Notes: a model not told the origin generated them from the sequence alone. 64,000 bases of DNA from JAUUSJ01 sp964439395 (GCA_964439395.1 CAYTNV010000002.1:160108-224107), one strand, 5' to 3'; shown: positions 24,660 to 32,093, counted from the first letter of the stretch. Program-made: numbers and translations.

Positions 24660-26881
24660 CACGTAGTGAGATTTTTCAGTCCATTCTAAACCATTTTGAG
24701 GTTAAGCGCATGGTACGTGAAACAGCTTATTGTGTCTGCCCAGCTCACGCAGACAAGAAACCATCTTTACATATTTCTATGGGTGATAAAAAAATTATAC
24801 TAGACTGCAAAGCTGGATGTGATTTCAAAGCCATTTTAGATGCCGCTAAGCTAAAACCGCATCAACTGTATTACGATTTTACGGAGAATGGGCGGCATAA
24901 CAATAAGCCACGTGTCAGTAAAAAGCAATGGTGGTTAGAAAAATTTGCTACAAATAGATATGACTATCAAAGTATTGATACAGAAAAATATACACACACG
25001 AAATTTAGAACTCAAAATCAAGATGGGAGCAAAGGGTTTTCACAAGGATATTATGACGAAGGACTGTGGGTAGACAATTTGAACAGTATAGATACTTCTT
25101 TTTCAATATTCTGTAACGGGCGTATTAAAGAATTAAAAAATGCTTTGGCGAATGGAAATTTGGTTTGCTATGCGGAAGGAGAAAAAGATTGCGTGACCTT
25201 ATGGAAAAATGGTTATATCGCATTTACCTGTGGTCCAGTAAAGACGTTTAAACAGCAACTATTACGATATCTAAAAAATGGAAGATTTATTGTGTTTGCA
25301 GATAACGACCATCAAGGAATAGAAGACGCTCGAAGAATTTCGGGACTTTTGAACTCTGTGGGAAAGGCGAAAATGATTATACCGCCAGATGTACCAGAAA
25401 AAGGCGATGTAACAGATTATATGAGCAACCATACGAGCGAAGATTTACGAAAGCTGATAGGTGGCGTAGAGACAAAAAAAACCGTTACAGAAAAAAGTAT
25501 AAGTGAGTCTCTTAATATAGAAAACATTTTATCATTACTGGATTGTAAAATTGCTTACGATAAAGACGGCAAAGAAAAGAGTCGAAAAATACTCCAAACA
25601 GTAAGAAATTTTGAGATTATTCTTGAAAATGACAGGCGATTTGCAGGAAAGATAAAATTTGACGAATTTTCACAACAAACTTATTTGATTGGTGACGTGC
25701 CGTGGAAAATCGAAAACAATCATAGAGCTGTTTGGGGTTCCTACGACGATTCGGCGCTATTTTCAATACTGCAATCGGACTATGGAATGAACAACAGAAA
25801 CGACTTTTTCGATGCAATTAAGAATGTATCTATGAGAAATAAATTCCATCCAGTCAGAGAAACCCTTGATTCGTTAAAATGGGATGGGGAAGAGCATATT
25901 CTGGGTTTGTTACCAGATTATTTAGGGGTTGAAGATACTGAGTATTCTTACCAAGTCATGCGTTTATGGATGCTGGGAGCAGTTGCGAGGATTTTCCAGC
26001 CAGGAATCAAGTTCGATTACACCATGATTCTGCAAGGCAAACAGGGACTAGGAAAATCAACATTTTTGCAACTATTGGCGTTGAATGACACGTGGTTTAA
26101 TGACAGTCTAGATTCTCTTGACTCTGATAAGGCGGCGGCTCAATCTCTTATGGGGTCCTGGATAATTGAATTAGCGGAATTAAAATCGTTAGCTAGAACT
26201 GCGGGCGGTGTCGATTCGGTGAAAAGATTTTTGTCGGCACGGCAAGACAAATTCAGGATTCCTTATGAACGTAGGGCAGATATTTTTCTGAGGCAGTCTG
26301 TTTTTGCTGGAACTACAAATAAGTCTGATTTTTTGCAAGACGAGACAGGAAATCGAAGATTTTTAATTATTCAGACTGGTGTTAATGAGCCTAGAAAGAG
26401 CCTGTTTGAACCTAGTGCTATGGATGATATAAAAGCGGCTTGGGCGCAGGCGGTGCATATTTGGAAGAAAGAGAAGCCCAAATTACTTTTGCCAGATTCA
26501 TGTAGAGAAAAAGCCGAGGAATTGCAGAAAGAAAGCACTTCGGACGATGGCAAGGTAGGAATTATTGCAGAGTATTTGGAAGATAAAAAACGAACTTGTG
26601 CTATTGAGATATGGGCAGAGGCGTTACACGAGAGTGGGAGACCTCAAAAATGGCAAGCGTCTGAGATAAATAATATTGTTTTAGGTTTTCCAGATTGGAA
26701 ACGTATGTCAAGCCCTGCAAAGTTTGGACAATACGGAAGTCAAAGAGGGTTCCAGAAATGTAGTCTACAAACTCAAGATAAGGACGTTACAAAGCAAGAA
26801 TGTAGTAGTTTAAAAGATGATTGTAGTCAGGAATTTATACAAATATCTGATTTCGAGTTATCAAAACTACCGTTTGATTGA
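24656..26881 (+). CDS. Satellite primase-helicase (CHC2 zinc finger, TOPRIM, VapE-type ATPase)
   Basis: 741 residues. Residues 24-58 hold a CHC2-like zinc site (CPAH, DCKAGCDF). Residues 168-235 look like TOPRIM (CYAEGEKD with Glu174, FIVFADNDHQG with Asp216 and Asp218). The C-terminal half is a virulence-associated-E ATPase with Walker A GKQGLGKST near residue 461, a WIIELAEL Walker-B-like segment, and a QDETGNRRFLII stretch. This is the expected replication initiator of a satellite. Iterons overlap its 3' end and the 290 bp after it. DUF3987-like alternatives seem less likely. Confidence 0.85.
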   Translation: MTRSEIFQSILNHFEVKRMVRETAYCVCPAHADKKPSLHISMGDKKIILDCKAGCDFKAILDAAKLKPHQLYYDFTENGRHNNKPRVSKKQWWLEKFATNRYDYQSIDTEKYTHTKFRTQNQDGSKGFSQGYYDEGLWVDNLNSIDTSFSIFCNGRIKELKNALANGNLVCYAEGEKDCVTLWKNGYIAFTCGPVKTFKQQLLRYLKNGRFIVFADNDHQGIEDARRISGLLNSVGKAKMIIPPDVPEKGDVTDYMSNHTSEDLRKLIGGVETKKTVTEKSISESLNIENILSLLDCKIAYDKDGKEKSRKILQTVRNFEIILENDRRFAGKIKFDEFSQQTYLIGDVPWKIENNHRAVWGSYDDSALFSILQSDYGMNNRNDFFDAIKNVSMRNKFHPVRETLDSLKWDGEEHILGLLPDYLGVEDTEYSYQVMRLWMLGAVARIFQPGIKFDYTMILQGKQGLGKSTFLQLLALNDTWFNDSLDSLDSDKAAAQSLMGSWIIELAELKSLARTAGGVDSVKRFLSARQDKFRIPYERRADIFLRQSVFAGTTNKSDFLQDETGNRRFLIIQTGVNEPRKSLFEPSAMDDIKAAWAQAVHIWKKEKPKLLLPDSCREKAEELQKESTSDDGKVGIIAEYLEDKKRTCAIEIWAEALHESGRPQKWQASEINNIVLGFPDWKRMSSPAKFGQYGSQRGFQKCSLQTQDKDVTKQECSSLKDDCSQEFIQISDFELSKLPFD

Positions 26882-27062
26882 GAATGTAGTTAAGAATGTA
26901 GCATGATTGTAGACCGCTGAAAGCCTTGATTTTCCTATATATTCTACTATTACTACATTTTCTACAATAAAATAAAAGAGTATATAAAAAAGAGAAAAAT
27001 AGATATATAAATAATATATAAAAGTCTTTTGGATTGTAGTTGTAGAATGTAGTTTTTTGTAG
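26757..27062. other. Candidate replication origin: WTGTAG iterons flanking an AT-rich tract
   Basis: Left cluster (A/G)AWTGTAG at 26757-26763, 26798-26805, 26819-26826, 26882-26889, 26894-26901, 26905-26912. Inverted copies at 26953-26959 and 26962-26968. An almost pure A/T tract at 26969-27029. Right cluster at 27032-27039, 27040-27045, 27045-27052 and 27057-27062. Two iteron sets around an AT-rich segment, next to the Rep gene, is the origin architecture described for SaPIs. The repeats are direct observation; origin function is inferred. Confidence 0.65.
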
Positions 27063-27170
27063 AGTTGACGGAATTTGCCAAGAAAAAGAGGTGCTTTTCA
27101 ATACGCTAGAGAATATCCCCATTAAGTTTTTTTGTAACGAATTTTTCATTGAAAGGAGTGATTTTATTAA

Positions 27171-27419
27171 ATGCAATCAGCGTTTTACCAAAAATACATA
27201 AGGTCAGTTGACTGGAAAATGAAGGCAACAAAGAGAATTGAGCATGATGGTCATAAATGCAGGATGTGCAACCGTCCTGAGTTTACTTGCCGTAATGGAC
27301 TTTCCGTTCACCATATATCTTATAGAAATTTAGGGCATGAGTCGCTGAATGAAATTATAAGCCTTTGTCCAGGTTGCCACCAAAAACTACATCGCTATCT
27401 AAATGCAATAAAGGAGTAA
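27171..27419 (+). CDS. HNH endonuclease-like protein
   Basis: 82 residues with two zinc Cys pairs (CRMC, CPGC) around LSVHHISYRNLGHE and CPGCHQKLH, the HNH beta-beta-alpha metal fold. Phage HNH proteins encoded near terminase genes assist cos cleavage during packaging; with the small-terminase-like gene 480 bp downstream that role is plausible. GAAAGGAGTGA precedes the ATG. Confidence 0.8.
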   Translation: MQSAFYQKYIRSVDWKMKATKRIEHDGHKCRMCNRPEFTCRNGLSVHHISYRNLGHESLNEIISLCPGCHQKLHRYLNAIKE

Positions 27420-27422
27420 GCT

Positions 27423-27647
27423 ATGGTCGATTTGAAAGATACAGCATATTGGGGATTATTTGGTGATATTTGGGGATTTTTTAAGAAATACTACAATACC
27501 CCTCAAAATGATGATGCTTGGGAGCAATTAATAAGCGAGTGTAATGCGATTCATTCCAAGTACAAAGAAACTCAGATAGCAAATTTTTGTGGGGACTTGC
27601 TTATTAGTTGCGTTGATGAGATAGAAAGGAGAAATAAAAATGAGTAG
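27423..27647 (+). CDS. Small hypothetical protein of the element
   Basis: 74 residues, Trp-rich at the start (YWGLFGDIWGFF), acidic helical end. No recognised domain. It lies 3 nt after the HNH gene and overlaps the next gene by 8 bp, so it is part of the same operon. GGAGTAAGCT precedes the ATG. Confidence 0.6.
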   Translation: MVDLKDTAYWGLFGDIWGFFKKYYNTPQNDDAWEQLISECNAIHSKYKETQIANFCGDLLISCVDEIERRNKNE

Positions 27648-27879
27648 AAGTCGTAAAAAAATAATCGAACCAGTGTACGTTCCAGAGGATTTGGAGCAAT
27701 TTCTAAGTTGGGAAATTCGTAAAATAAATGTATCGGACTATAGGCCTGGAATAATTTTGCAGAATCCACTTAGTGGCGAGATAAGGAAAATATTAATAAA
27801 TCCTAGTTGTTTTGATGGCGAGGCTTTGACTATTGTTGCAGGGAAAAAAACAACTTCCTCGCATTGCATTAACATCTAA
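27640..27879 (+). CDS. Small hypothetical protein of the element
   Basis: 79 residues beginning with a basic patch (SRSRKK). No recognised domain. GAAAGGAG precedes the ATG inside the preceding gene, indicating translational coupling. It ends 17 nt before the small-terminase-like gene. Confidence 0.6.
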   Translation: MSRSRKKIIEPVYVPEDLEQFLSWEIRKINVSDYRPGIILQNPLSGEIRKILINPSCFDGEALTIVAGKKTTSSHCINI

Positions 27880-27896
27880 AAAAGGAGGTAAAATCA

Positions 27897-28406
27897 ATGA
27901 GAAAAAGTAACTTTCCGAATGAAAAAATAAGTGATTTAGATGAAAATTTCGTTTCAGAAACAGTAATGAGCCTTAGGAAGTTGAATTCGATGGGACGACC
28001 GCAAACGGACCAAGAGGTTGAGGAGCGAATTGATGAATATTTTAAGTTTTGCCAAAAGAGCGGTATTCGTCCTGGCATCGAGTCACTTTGTCTTGCATTA
28101 CATATTAGTAGGACAACGCTTTTTAACTGGAATTTAGGCATAAATTGTTCTCAGAAACGAAGAGAAACAATAGGTCTTGCCAAAAGTTTTATTGCGGCTT
28201 TTTTGGAACAGTGCATGGCGCAAGGCAAAATATCCCCGCCAACTGGAATTTTTTTGATGAAAAATTGGTTATCCTACAAAGATACTATATCTTTTGAGGA
28301 TTCGACTACGAGTCAACAAGCGATTAACCAGCCAACTTTTACCCGTGAAGAAATAGCGGCTCGATATGCTGGTGCAGAGCTTCCAGAAATGCCAGATTTA
28401 GATTAA
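27897..28406 (+). CDS. Terminase small subunit-like protein
   Basis: 169 residues. The central part (VEERIDEYFKFC, GIESLCLALHISRTTLFNWN, AKSFIAAFLEQC, PPTGIFLMKNWLSYKD) matches the pattern of phage small terminases of the gp3-like type: a helical DNA-binding domain followed by a conserved GxxFLLKNxxGxKD-like block. An acidic C-terminal tail follows. Satellites use such a TerS to redirect a helper's large terminase to their own genome. AAGGAGGT precedes the ATG. A plain HTH regulator is the main alternative. Confidence 0.6.
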   Translation: MRKSNFPNEKISDLDENFVSETVMSLRKLNSMGRPQTDQEVEERIDEYFKFCQKSGIRPGIESLCLALHISRTTLFNWNLGINCSQKRRETIGLAKSFIAAFLEQCMAQGKISPPTGIFLMKNWLSYKDTISFEDSTTSQQAINQPTFTREEIAARYAGAELPEMPDLD

Positions 28407-28458
28407 CTATTTTATTTATAATATTTTCCATAAATGAAAGAAAGAGAGGAAATTTATA

Positions 28459-28734
28459 ATGAATTATATTTATGATAGGCGATGTATTAGTGGAGCGAAC
28501 CGCTGCCTCAACAATGTTTTGGCGTGCGAAATTTTAGCTGTATCCCCAGATTTCGGAATCGAGATTCGCTTTCCGTTTGGCAACCAGGCCACGAGGATTT
28601 ATCCGAGTGATTTTGAGATTAGACAATATACGGCGGGGGAGTATGTTGACGTGATTGCCCGAACTTTGAATGGGGTAGTAAGGAGCGCCCAGCTTTTGGG
28701 GCTAACGCCACCAACATTTATACCAAAGAACTAA
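28459..28734 (+). CDS. Hypothetical protein of the element
   Basis: 91 residues, probably beta-rich (ACEILAVSPDFGIEIRFPFG). No recognised domain. AGAGAGGA precedes the ATG. Last gene before a strong hairpin at 28744-28800, so it closes the operon that starts with the Cro-like gene. Confidence 0.55.
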   Translation: MNYIYDRRCISGANRCLNNVLACEILAVSPDFGIEIRFPFGNQATRIYPSDFEIRQYTAGEYVDVIARTLNGVVRSAQLLGLTPPTFIPKN

Positions 28735-28743
28735 GATTACTAA

Positions 28744-28800
28744 GTGGCTAAAATCAATTCTATTGCTAGAAATTAAGGATAGTGCTTGAATTTTAGCCAC
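28744..28800 (+). terminator. Long hairpin ending the replication/packaging operon
   Basis: GTGGCTAAAATCAA (28744-28757) pairs with TTGAATTTTAGCCAC (28786-28800), with one bulged base and a ~28-nt apical region. No clear T-run follows. Confidence 0.5.
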
Positions 28801-28900
28801 CTACCCCCTGTTAGGCTATATTTTATAGGTAACGGTACTTTATATGTTAGAATTAGGTTGTGGAGGGAAGGAAATATACTTAATTTACAGCCTATATATT

Positions 28901-28983
28901 TTAGTATCAAAATAAACCTTAACAAAAAAGTATTAAAAACATTGACTTTTAGCCTCTGTATATGGTATTATATTAGTATCAAA
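28901..28983 (+). promoter_or_regulatory. Promoter and direct repeats upstream of the serine recombinase
   Basis: TTGACT (28942-28947), 18-bp spacer, TATTAT (28966-28971). The 11-bp direct repeat TTAGTATCAAA occurs at 28901-28911 and 28973-28983, bracketing the promoter. Autoregulatory or recombination-site role possible. Confidence 0.45.
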
Positions 28984-29024
28984 TTAGACGAAGGATTAAA
29001 TAAATATTATACGGAGGTAAAGTC

Positions 29025-29717
29025 ATGTGTACAACTTATGGGTATGCGAGGGTGTCGACATTGAAACAGAAAATAGAAAGACAAATTGAAAATATAAAGG
29101 AACAATATCCTGCTGCCGTTGTTATTCGAGAGGCATACACAGGAACTACGATGGATAGACCAGCATGGAATAGACTATCGAAGGTGTTAAAGCAAGGCGA
29201 TACATTGGTGTTTGATGAAGTGTCACGAATGAGCCGTACAGCGCAAGAAGGGTTCGAAACATATATTTATTTGTATAATAAGGGGATTAATCTTATATTT
29301 ATTAAGGAGCCGCACTTAAATACAGATGTATTCAGAGCCGCACTTGAAAGCAAGGTGCAATTAACTGAATCTGATATAGATGTTATATTGAAGGGCGTAA
29401 ATCAGTATTTAATGATACTTGCCAAGAAACAAATAGAGATAGCGTTTCAGACGGCTGAACATGAGGTTGAGTATTTGCATAAGAGAACTCGAGAGGGCAT
29501 TGCACGGGCTAGAGCGGCAGGCAGACAGATAGGTAGACCAGAGGGAACTAAGATAGAAACAAAAAAATCTAAAAATATGAAACAAAAAATTTTAAAGTTA
29601 TCGAAAGATTTTGATGGCACATTAAAAGATACTGAATGTATGGAAGTATTGAAAATTGCAAGAAACACTTTTTATAAGTACAAAAAAGAACTAAAATTAG
29701 AACAAGGCAGGATTTGA
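29025..29717 (+). CDS. Serine recombinase (resolvase/invertase family)
   Basis: 230 residues. Catalytic Ser11 in YGYARVSTLKQ; Arg/Asp region VFDEVSRMSRTAQEGF (SRMSR); long E-helix; C-terminal HTH (LKDTECMEVLKIARNTFYKYKK) after a linker AGRQIGRPEGTK typical of small resolvases. Lacks the long C-terminal domain of large integrases. It probably performs resolution or inversion, not integration. GGAGGT precedes the ATG. Own promoter. Confidence 0.9.
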   Translation: MCTTYGYARVSTLKQKIERQIENIKEQYPAAVVIREAYTGTTMDRPAWNRLSKVLKQGDTLVFDEVSRMSRTAQEGFETYIYLYNKGINLIFIKEPHLNTDVFRAALESKVQLTESDIDVILKGVNQYLMILAKKQIEIAFQTAEHEVEYLHKRTREGIARARAAGRQIGRPEGTKIETKKSKNMKQKILKLSKDFDGTLKDTECMEVLKIARNTFYKYKKELKLEQGRI

Positions 29718-30020
29718 TTCCTGTCTTTTCTTCGTTTCGGATTCTTGTATGCTGACACCAAATGAAGGTGGGGCAGGGGTCTAAAACGAGCGGTTCTGGC
29801 GGCGCTAATTACCCCTCCAAATTTCCAAAAAAAATAAAAAGACTCTTTTCAAGACAGATGGGGTAACTATTCGTGACTTCATGTCATTAGAAGTCCTAGA
29901 TTTGCCTTTAAGTAGCTTTTTTTGTAACGGATGTTATTTGACTCTAAAACCATGATGAGCCAATAGAACGATTGGAATAAAAAATACCCTCCAATCGGTG
30001 TGAAAGGAGGATGATGTCTT
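29718..30020. other. Non-coding stretch before the toxin-like peptides
   Basis: Locally G-rich (GGTGGGGCAGGGG), then AT-rich. Contains a copy of the dispersed TTTTGTAACGG motif (29920-29930) and a CCAAT/ATTGG hairpin (29960-29975). A short open stretch (DGVTIRDFMSLEVLDLP) has no start or ribosome site. No gene called. Confidence 0.4.
29988..30010 (+). promoter_or_regulatory. Shine-Dalgarno-sequestering hairpin, first peptide
   Basis: CCTCC (29988-29992) is complementary to GGAGG (30006-30010), the ribosome site of the peptide at 30021. The leader is homologous to that at 30620-30642. Such pairing is a common way of holding type I toxin mRNAs untranslated. Confidence 0.5.
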
Positions 30021-30104
30021 ATGGTTACATATTCAGATTTATTTGAATTTACCATGGTTCTCATCGCTCTTGCAGGTCTGTGTTATCAGATTTTCAAGAA
30101 ATAA
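30021..30104 (+). CDS. 27-residue hydrophobic peptide, type I toxin-like
   Basis: MVTYSDLFEF then a hydrophobic stretch TMVLIALAGLCYQIF and a KK end: one membrane helix with a basic tail. Closely resembles the peptide at 30651-30743 in sequence and leader. AAAGGAGGATGATG precedes the ATG. No good promoter is visible directly upstream, so this copy may be decayed or depend on read-through. Toxin function is inferred from type I families with the same organisation. Confidence 0.6.
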   Translation: MVTYSDLFEFTMVLIALAGLCYQIFKK

Positions 30105-30131
30105 GAACGATAAAGATAAGCTTCATTATGC

Positions 30132-30137
30132 TATACT
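30132..30137 (+). promoter_or_regulatory. Extended -10 before the second peptide
   Basis: TGC-TATACT (30129-30137) lies about 65 bp upstream of the ATG at 30201. No clear -35 is needed for a TGn-type promoter. Confidence 0.4.
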
Positions 30138-30200
30138 TTACATGGGAAAATCAGAAAGGCGTGCAGTCATCCGTTCTATTTCGTAGAAAGGGTGAGGCTT

Positions 30201-30278
30201 ATGACTACATACGAAGAGTTAAGCTTAATTATAAGCGTAGCTTTGCTCATTGTAGCAATTCTAAACTATAAAAAATAA
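30201..30278 (+). CDS. 25-residue holin-like/TxpA-like toxin peptide
   Basis: MTTYEELSLIISVALLIVAILNYKK: the MxTYExLxLxIxxxLLIVxIL pattern is that of the small 'putative holin-like toxin' peptides (TxpA/BsrG-related) found in Firmicute mobile elements. One membrane helix, Lys-rich end. AAAGGGTGAGG precedes the ATG. Followed by a strong terminator; an antisense promoter faces it from the right. Confidence 0.7.
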   Translation: MTTYEELSLIISVALLIVAILNYKK

Positions 30279-30322
30279 GCAAGCCGCCTTGTCTCTTGGC
30301 AGGAGTAGACGGCTTGCTTTTT
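30277..30322. terminator. Strong terminator, probably bidirectional
   Basis: AAGCAAGCCG (30277-30286) / CGGCTTGCTT (30310-30319), followed by TTT on the plus strand; on the minus strand the stem exits into ATTTTTTA. It would end both the toxin mRNA and its antisense RNA. Confidence 0.75.
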
Positions 30323-30463
30323 GCAACTGTTGACTTTGTACCAGAGCGGATAGGCTTCATCTATCTTCTGGTTTTCTTCAACCGTCACTATCCAAACCAT
30401 AGTGGCGGTTATTTTTTAGTTATTGTTTTCCAAGGTTAAGTCACTTTGGCTTTCCCTTTTTGT
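30283..30463 (-). ncRNA. Predicted antisense RNA (antitoxin) of the second peptide
   Basis: Minus-strand promoter TTGCAA (30493-30498), 17-bp spacer, TATATT (30470-30475) preceded by TGC (extended -10). Transcription from about 30463 runs leftward through a hairpin (ACCGCC..GGCGGT-type, near 30380-30412) to the shared terminator, overlapping the 3' end of the peptide mRNA. Confidence 0.5.
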
Positions 30464-30527
30464 ATTTTCAATATAGCATATCAAGACAAGAATTGCAAGA
30501 AAGAAAATGCTTTATCATGCTTTATAG

Positions 30528-30556
30528 TTGCTCATAGGGCTTTATTATGTTATACT
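30528..30556 (+). promoter_or_regulatory. Promoter of the third peptide
   Basis: TTGCTC (30528-30533), 17-bp spacer, TATACT (30551-30556) with a TGT extension. Predicted start near 30563 gives an ~88-nt structured leader. Confidence 0.6.
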
Positions 30557-30619
30557 CTGACACAGGGAAAGTCAAGCTAAGGCGGTTTGCCCTCTTTTTT
30601 ACAGGAGGGATAAAGAAAG

Positions 30620-30642
30620 CCCTCCAATCTATGAAAGGAGGG
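30620..30642 (+). promoter_or_regulatory. Shine-Dalgarno-sequestering hairpin, third peptide
   Basis: CCCTCC (30620-30625) pairs with GGAGGG (30637-30642), the ribosome site. A second CCCTC/GAGGG pair upstream (30590-30610) offers a competing structure, so the leader could switch between translated and untranslated forms. Confidence 0.6.
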
Positions 30643-30650
30643 TGATGCTT

Positions 30651-30743
30651 ATGTACGTTACATATAGTGAATTAATTCAGTTTTGTATCTTCATTTGCAC
30701 CCTTGTTGCATTGTGTTACACAATTTTCAAGGATAAAAAGTAA
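30651..30743 (+). CDS. 30-residue hydrophobic peptide, type I toxin-like
   Basis: MYVTYSELIQ followed by FCIFICTLVALCYTIF and KDKK: single membrane helix with charged end, paralogous to the peptide at 30021-30104. GAAAGGAGGGTGATG precedes the ATG but is occluded by a CCCTCC stem. Flanked by its own promoter and by a convergent antisense promoter at 30833-30861. Confidence 0.65.
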   Translation: MYVTYSELIQFCIFICTLVALCYTIFKDKK

Positions 30744-30826
30744 CCGCCATTACTGCCAATAATGACGGTTATTTAGTTAAAATAAATCATCATTGAGGGC
30801 GAGCCGTTCTGGCTTTCCCTTTTTCT
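30733..30826 (-). ncRNA. Predicted antisense RNA (antitoxin) of the third peptide
   Basis: Minus-strand promoter TTGAAA (30856-30861), 17-bp spacer, TATATT (30833-30838) with TGC extension: the same layout as the promoter at 30470-30498. It reads into AACCGTCATTAT..GTAATGGCGGTT followed by CTTTTT, a terminator inside the 3' end of the peptide mRNA. Expected length about 95 nt. Confidence 0.55.
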
Positions 30827-30861
30827 ATTCTTAATATAGCATATCTATGTGAGGATTTCAA

Positions 30862-31105
30862 GTAAAGTTTTTTTGATAAAAATATGGTGTTTAGGAGAAG
30901 TCAAAATTACAGTAGCCCCCTTCTTTCTTTGTAACGGTTTATCATATTTTTAACTATCTGTATTCTGTAAAAAAAATAACCGCTACCACAAAAGGCAACG
31001 GTTACCATGCACAGCATTATTAAAACGCTCAGAAATTCAATTCACATATATTGTATCATAAATAGTATAAAAATACAATATATAGTGTTTTGCGAAAAGT
31101 GATAT
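30862..31105. other. Non-coding region between toxin module and Uma2 gene
   Basis: Contains a copy of the dispersed TTTGTAACGG motif (30927-30937) and an AACCGC..ACGGTT hairpin (near 30981-31010) that may end convergent transcripts. No gene is visible. Confidence 0.4.
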
Positions 31106-31651
31106 TTATTTTAAATTAAGTTGCGAGAAGTCGATATATAAATCTTCATATATTCCTGCTTTGACAGTATCAGAGAAAGTATAATCCCCTGTATCCTCAG
31201 TCTCGAAATTATATATAAGAATTCTATTTTTATCAGGGTCAACAATCCAATACTCACGAACTCCTGTCATGCGGTATTTGAAGAGTTTTGTGTAATAGTC
31301 CATTCTTCGGCTACTAGGCGAGATAATTTCAATAATCCAGTCGGGAGCGCCTTTACAACCTCTATCATTTATCTTATTAGGGTCGCAAACGACTGATATA
31401 TCGGGTTCAACGTAAGTATTGGAAGATTCGTCCAAGTATACGGCGAAAGGAGCAGGAAAAACCTCGCAGGAACCGTTATTTTTTTGTATATGATTTAAAA
31501 TTTGGGCTGATAGGTGCATAGATAGTCGTTGATGTCTTGTGTTTGGTGGAGCCATATAGTAGATTTTACCGTCTATTAGTTCTGCTCTTTCATCTTCTGG
31601 AAGAGAATAAATATCTTCAATGGTATAGGTTCTGTTTTTTGGTAACGGCAT
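31106..31651 (-). CDS. Uma2-family (DUF820) PD-(D/E)xK nuclease-like protein
   Basis: 181 residues from the ATG at 31651 (AAAGGA 9 nt upstream; earlier in-frame ATGs overlap the RHH gene). Uma2 pattern: YTIEDIYSLPEDERAELIDGKIYYM, NTYVEPDISVVCDPN (the core Asp) and PDWIIEIISPSSRRMDYYTKLFKYRMTGVREYWIVDP (Glu-x-Ser/Lys region). The biological role of the family is unsettled; nuclease activity is predicted from the fold. Downstream of and probably cotranscribed with an RHH protein, which suggests a toxin-antitoxin-like or defence pair. Confidence 0.85.
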   Translation of the reverse strand: MPLPKNRTYTIEDIYSLPEDERAELIDGKIYYMAPPNTRHQRLSMHLSAQILNHIQKNNGSCEVFPAPFAVYLDESSNTYVEPDISVVCDPNKINDRGCKGAPDWIIEIISPSSRRMDYYTKLFKYRMTGVREYWIVDPDKNRILIYNFETEDTGDYTFSDTVKAGIYEDLYIDFSQLNLK

Positions 31652-31697
31652 GATAACACATCCTTTCTTATTCACAGTGTTGACAGTTCGGTATAAG

Positions 31698-31913
31698 TTA
31701 TTCGTTTTTGTCTCGTTCCATTGTTTCATCTATTGCTCTGATGACAAAAGCGTTCATACTCTCTTTACTATCAGAGGCATGAGCTTTTATTGTTTCTCTA
31801 TGTTCTGGCGTTGTTCTTATTTTAATTTCAACAAAATTTTCCATATATCGCTTGTTGGCTTTTTTTCTAGCATCTGTATATCCATTGTATGAACTTTTTT
31901 TATTATCTTCCAA
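31698..31913 (-). CDS. Ribbon-helix-helix (Arc/MetJ-type) protein
   Basis: 71 residues from a TTG at 31913 with AAGG upstream. VEIKIRTTPEHRETIKAHASDSKESMNAFVIRAIDETMERD has the beta-helix-helix pattern (short strand, then ESMNAFVIRAI). RHH proteins bind short palindromes as dimers. Three 16-bp palindromes lie directly upstream (32001-32093). First gene of a two-gene operon with Uma2. Confidence 0.75.
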   Translation of the reverse strand: MEDNKKSSYNGYTDARKKANKRYMENFVEIKIRTTPEHRETIKAHASDSKESMNAFVIRAIDETMERDKNE

Positions 31914-31983
31914 TTTTTAATGCCTTCTTTCTTTTAAAATAATGGGAGGACAGAAGAAGTCTTCTTTTCCATTTTATATTGAA

Positions 31984-31989
31984 ATTATA
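31984..31989 (-). promoter_or_regulatory. Extended -10 of the RHH-Uma2 operon
   Basis: Read on the minus strand: TGT-TATAAT. Operator site 1 (32001-32016) covers the -35 zone. Confidence 0.5.
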
Positions 31990-32000
31990 ACATAAATCAA

Positions 32001-32093
32001 TACATAAGACTATGTATAAATCTCACAAAAATAATGTACATGGGCGCATGTAAAATTGGAAATAATGTCAATGGATATACATGGGAGTATGTA
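32001..32093. promoter_or_regulatory. Three matched 16-bp operators TACATR-N4-YATGTA
   Basis: TACATAAGACTATGTA (32001-32016), TACATGGGCGCATGTA (32037-32052) and TACATGGGAGTATGTA (32078-32093). Site 1 covers the -35 zone of the leftward RHH operon. Site 3 fills the spacer between TGGATA (32072-32077) and TATAAT (32095-32100) of a rightward promoter. Autorepression by the RHH protein of both divergent units is the simplest reading. Confidence 0.7.

Noticed and set aside
28786..29064. A 92-codon plus-strand frame upstream of the serine recombinase
   Set aside because: It starts inside a hairpin arm, spans the promoter and ends inside the recombinase gene in another frame; no ribosome site.
29860..29935. 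Short frame DGVTIRDFMSLEVLDLP resembling a PucR N-terminus
   Set aside because: Too short, no start or ribosome site, and it ends after about 30 codons; probably chance.
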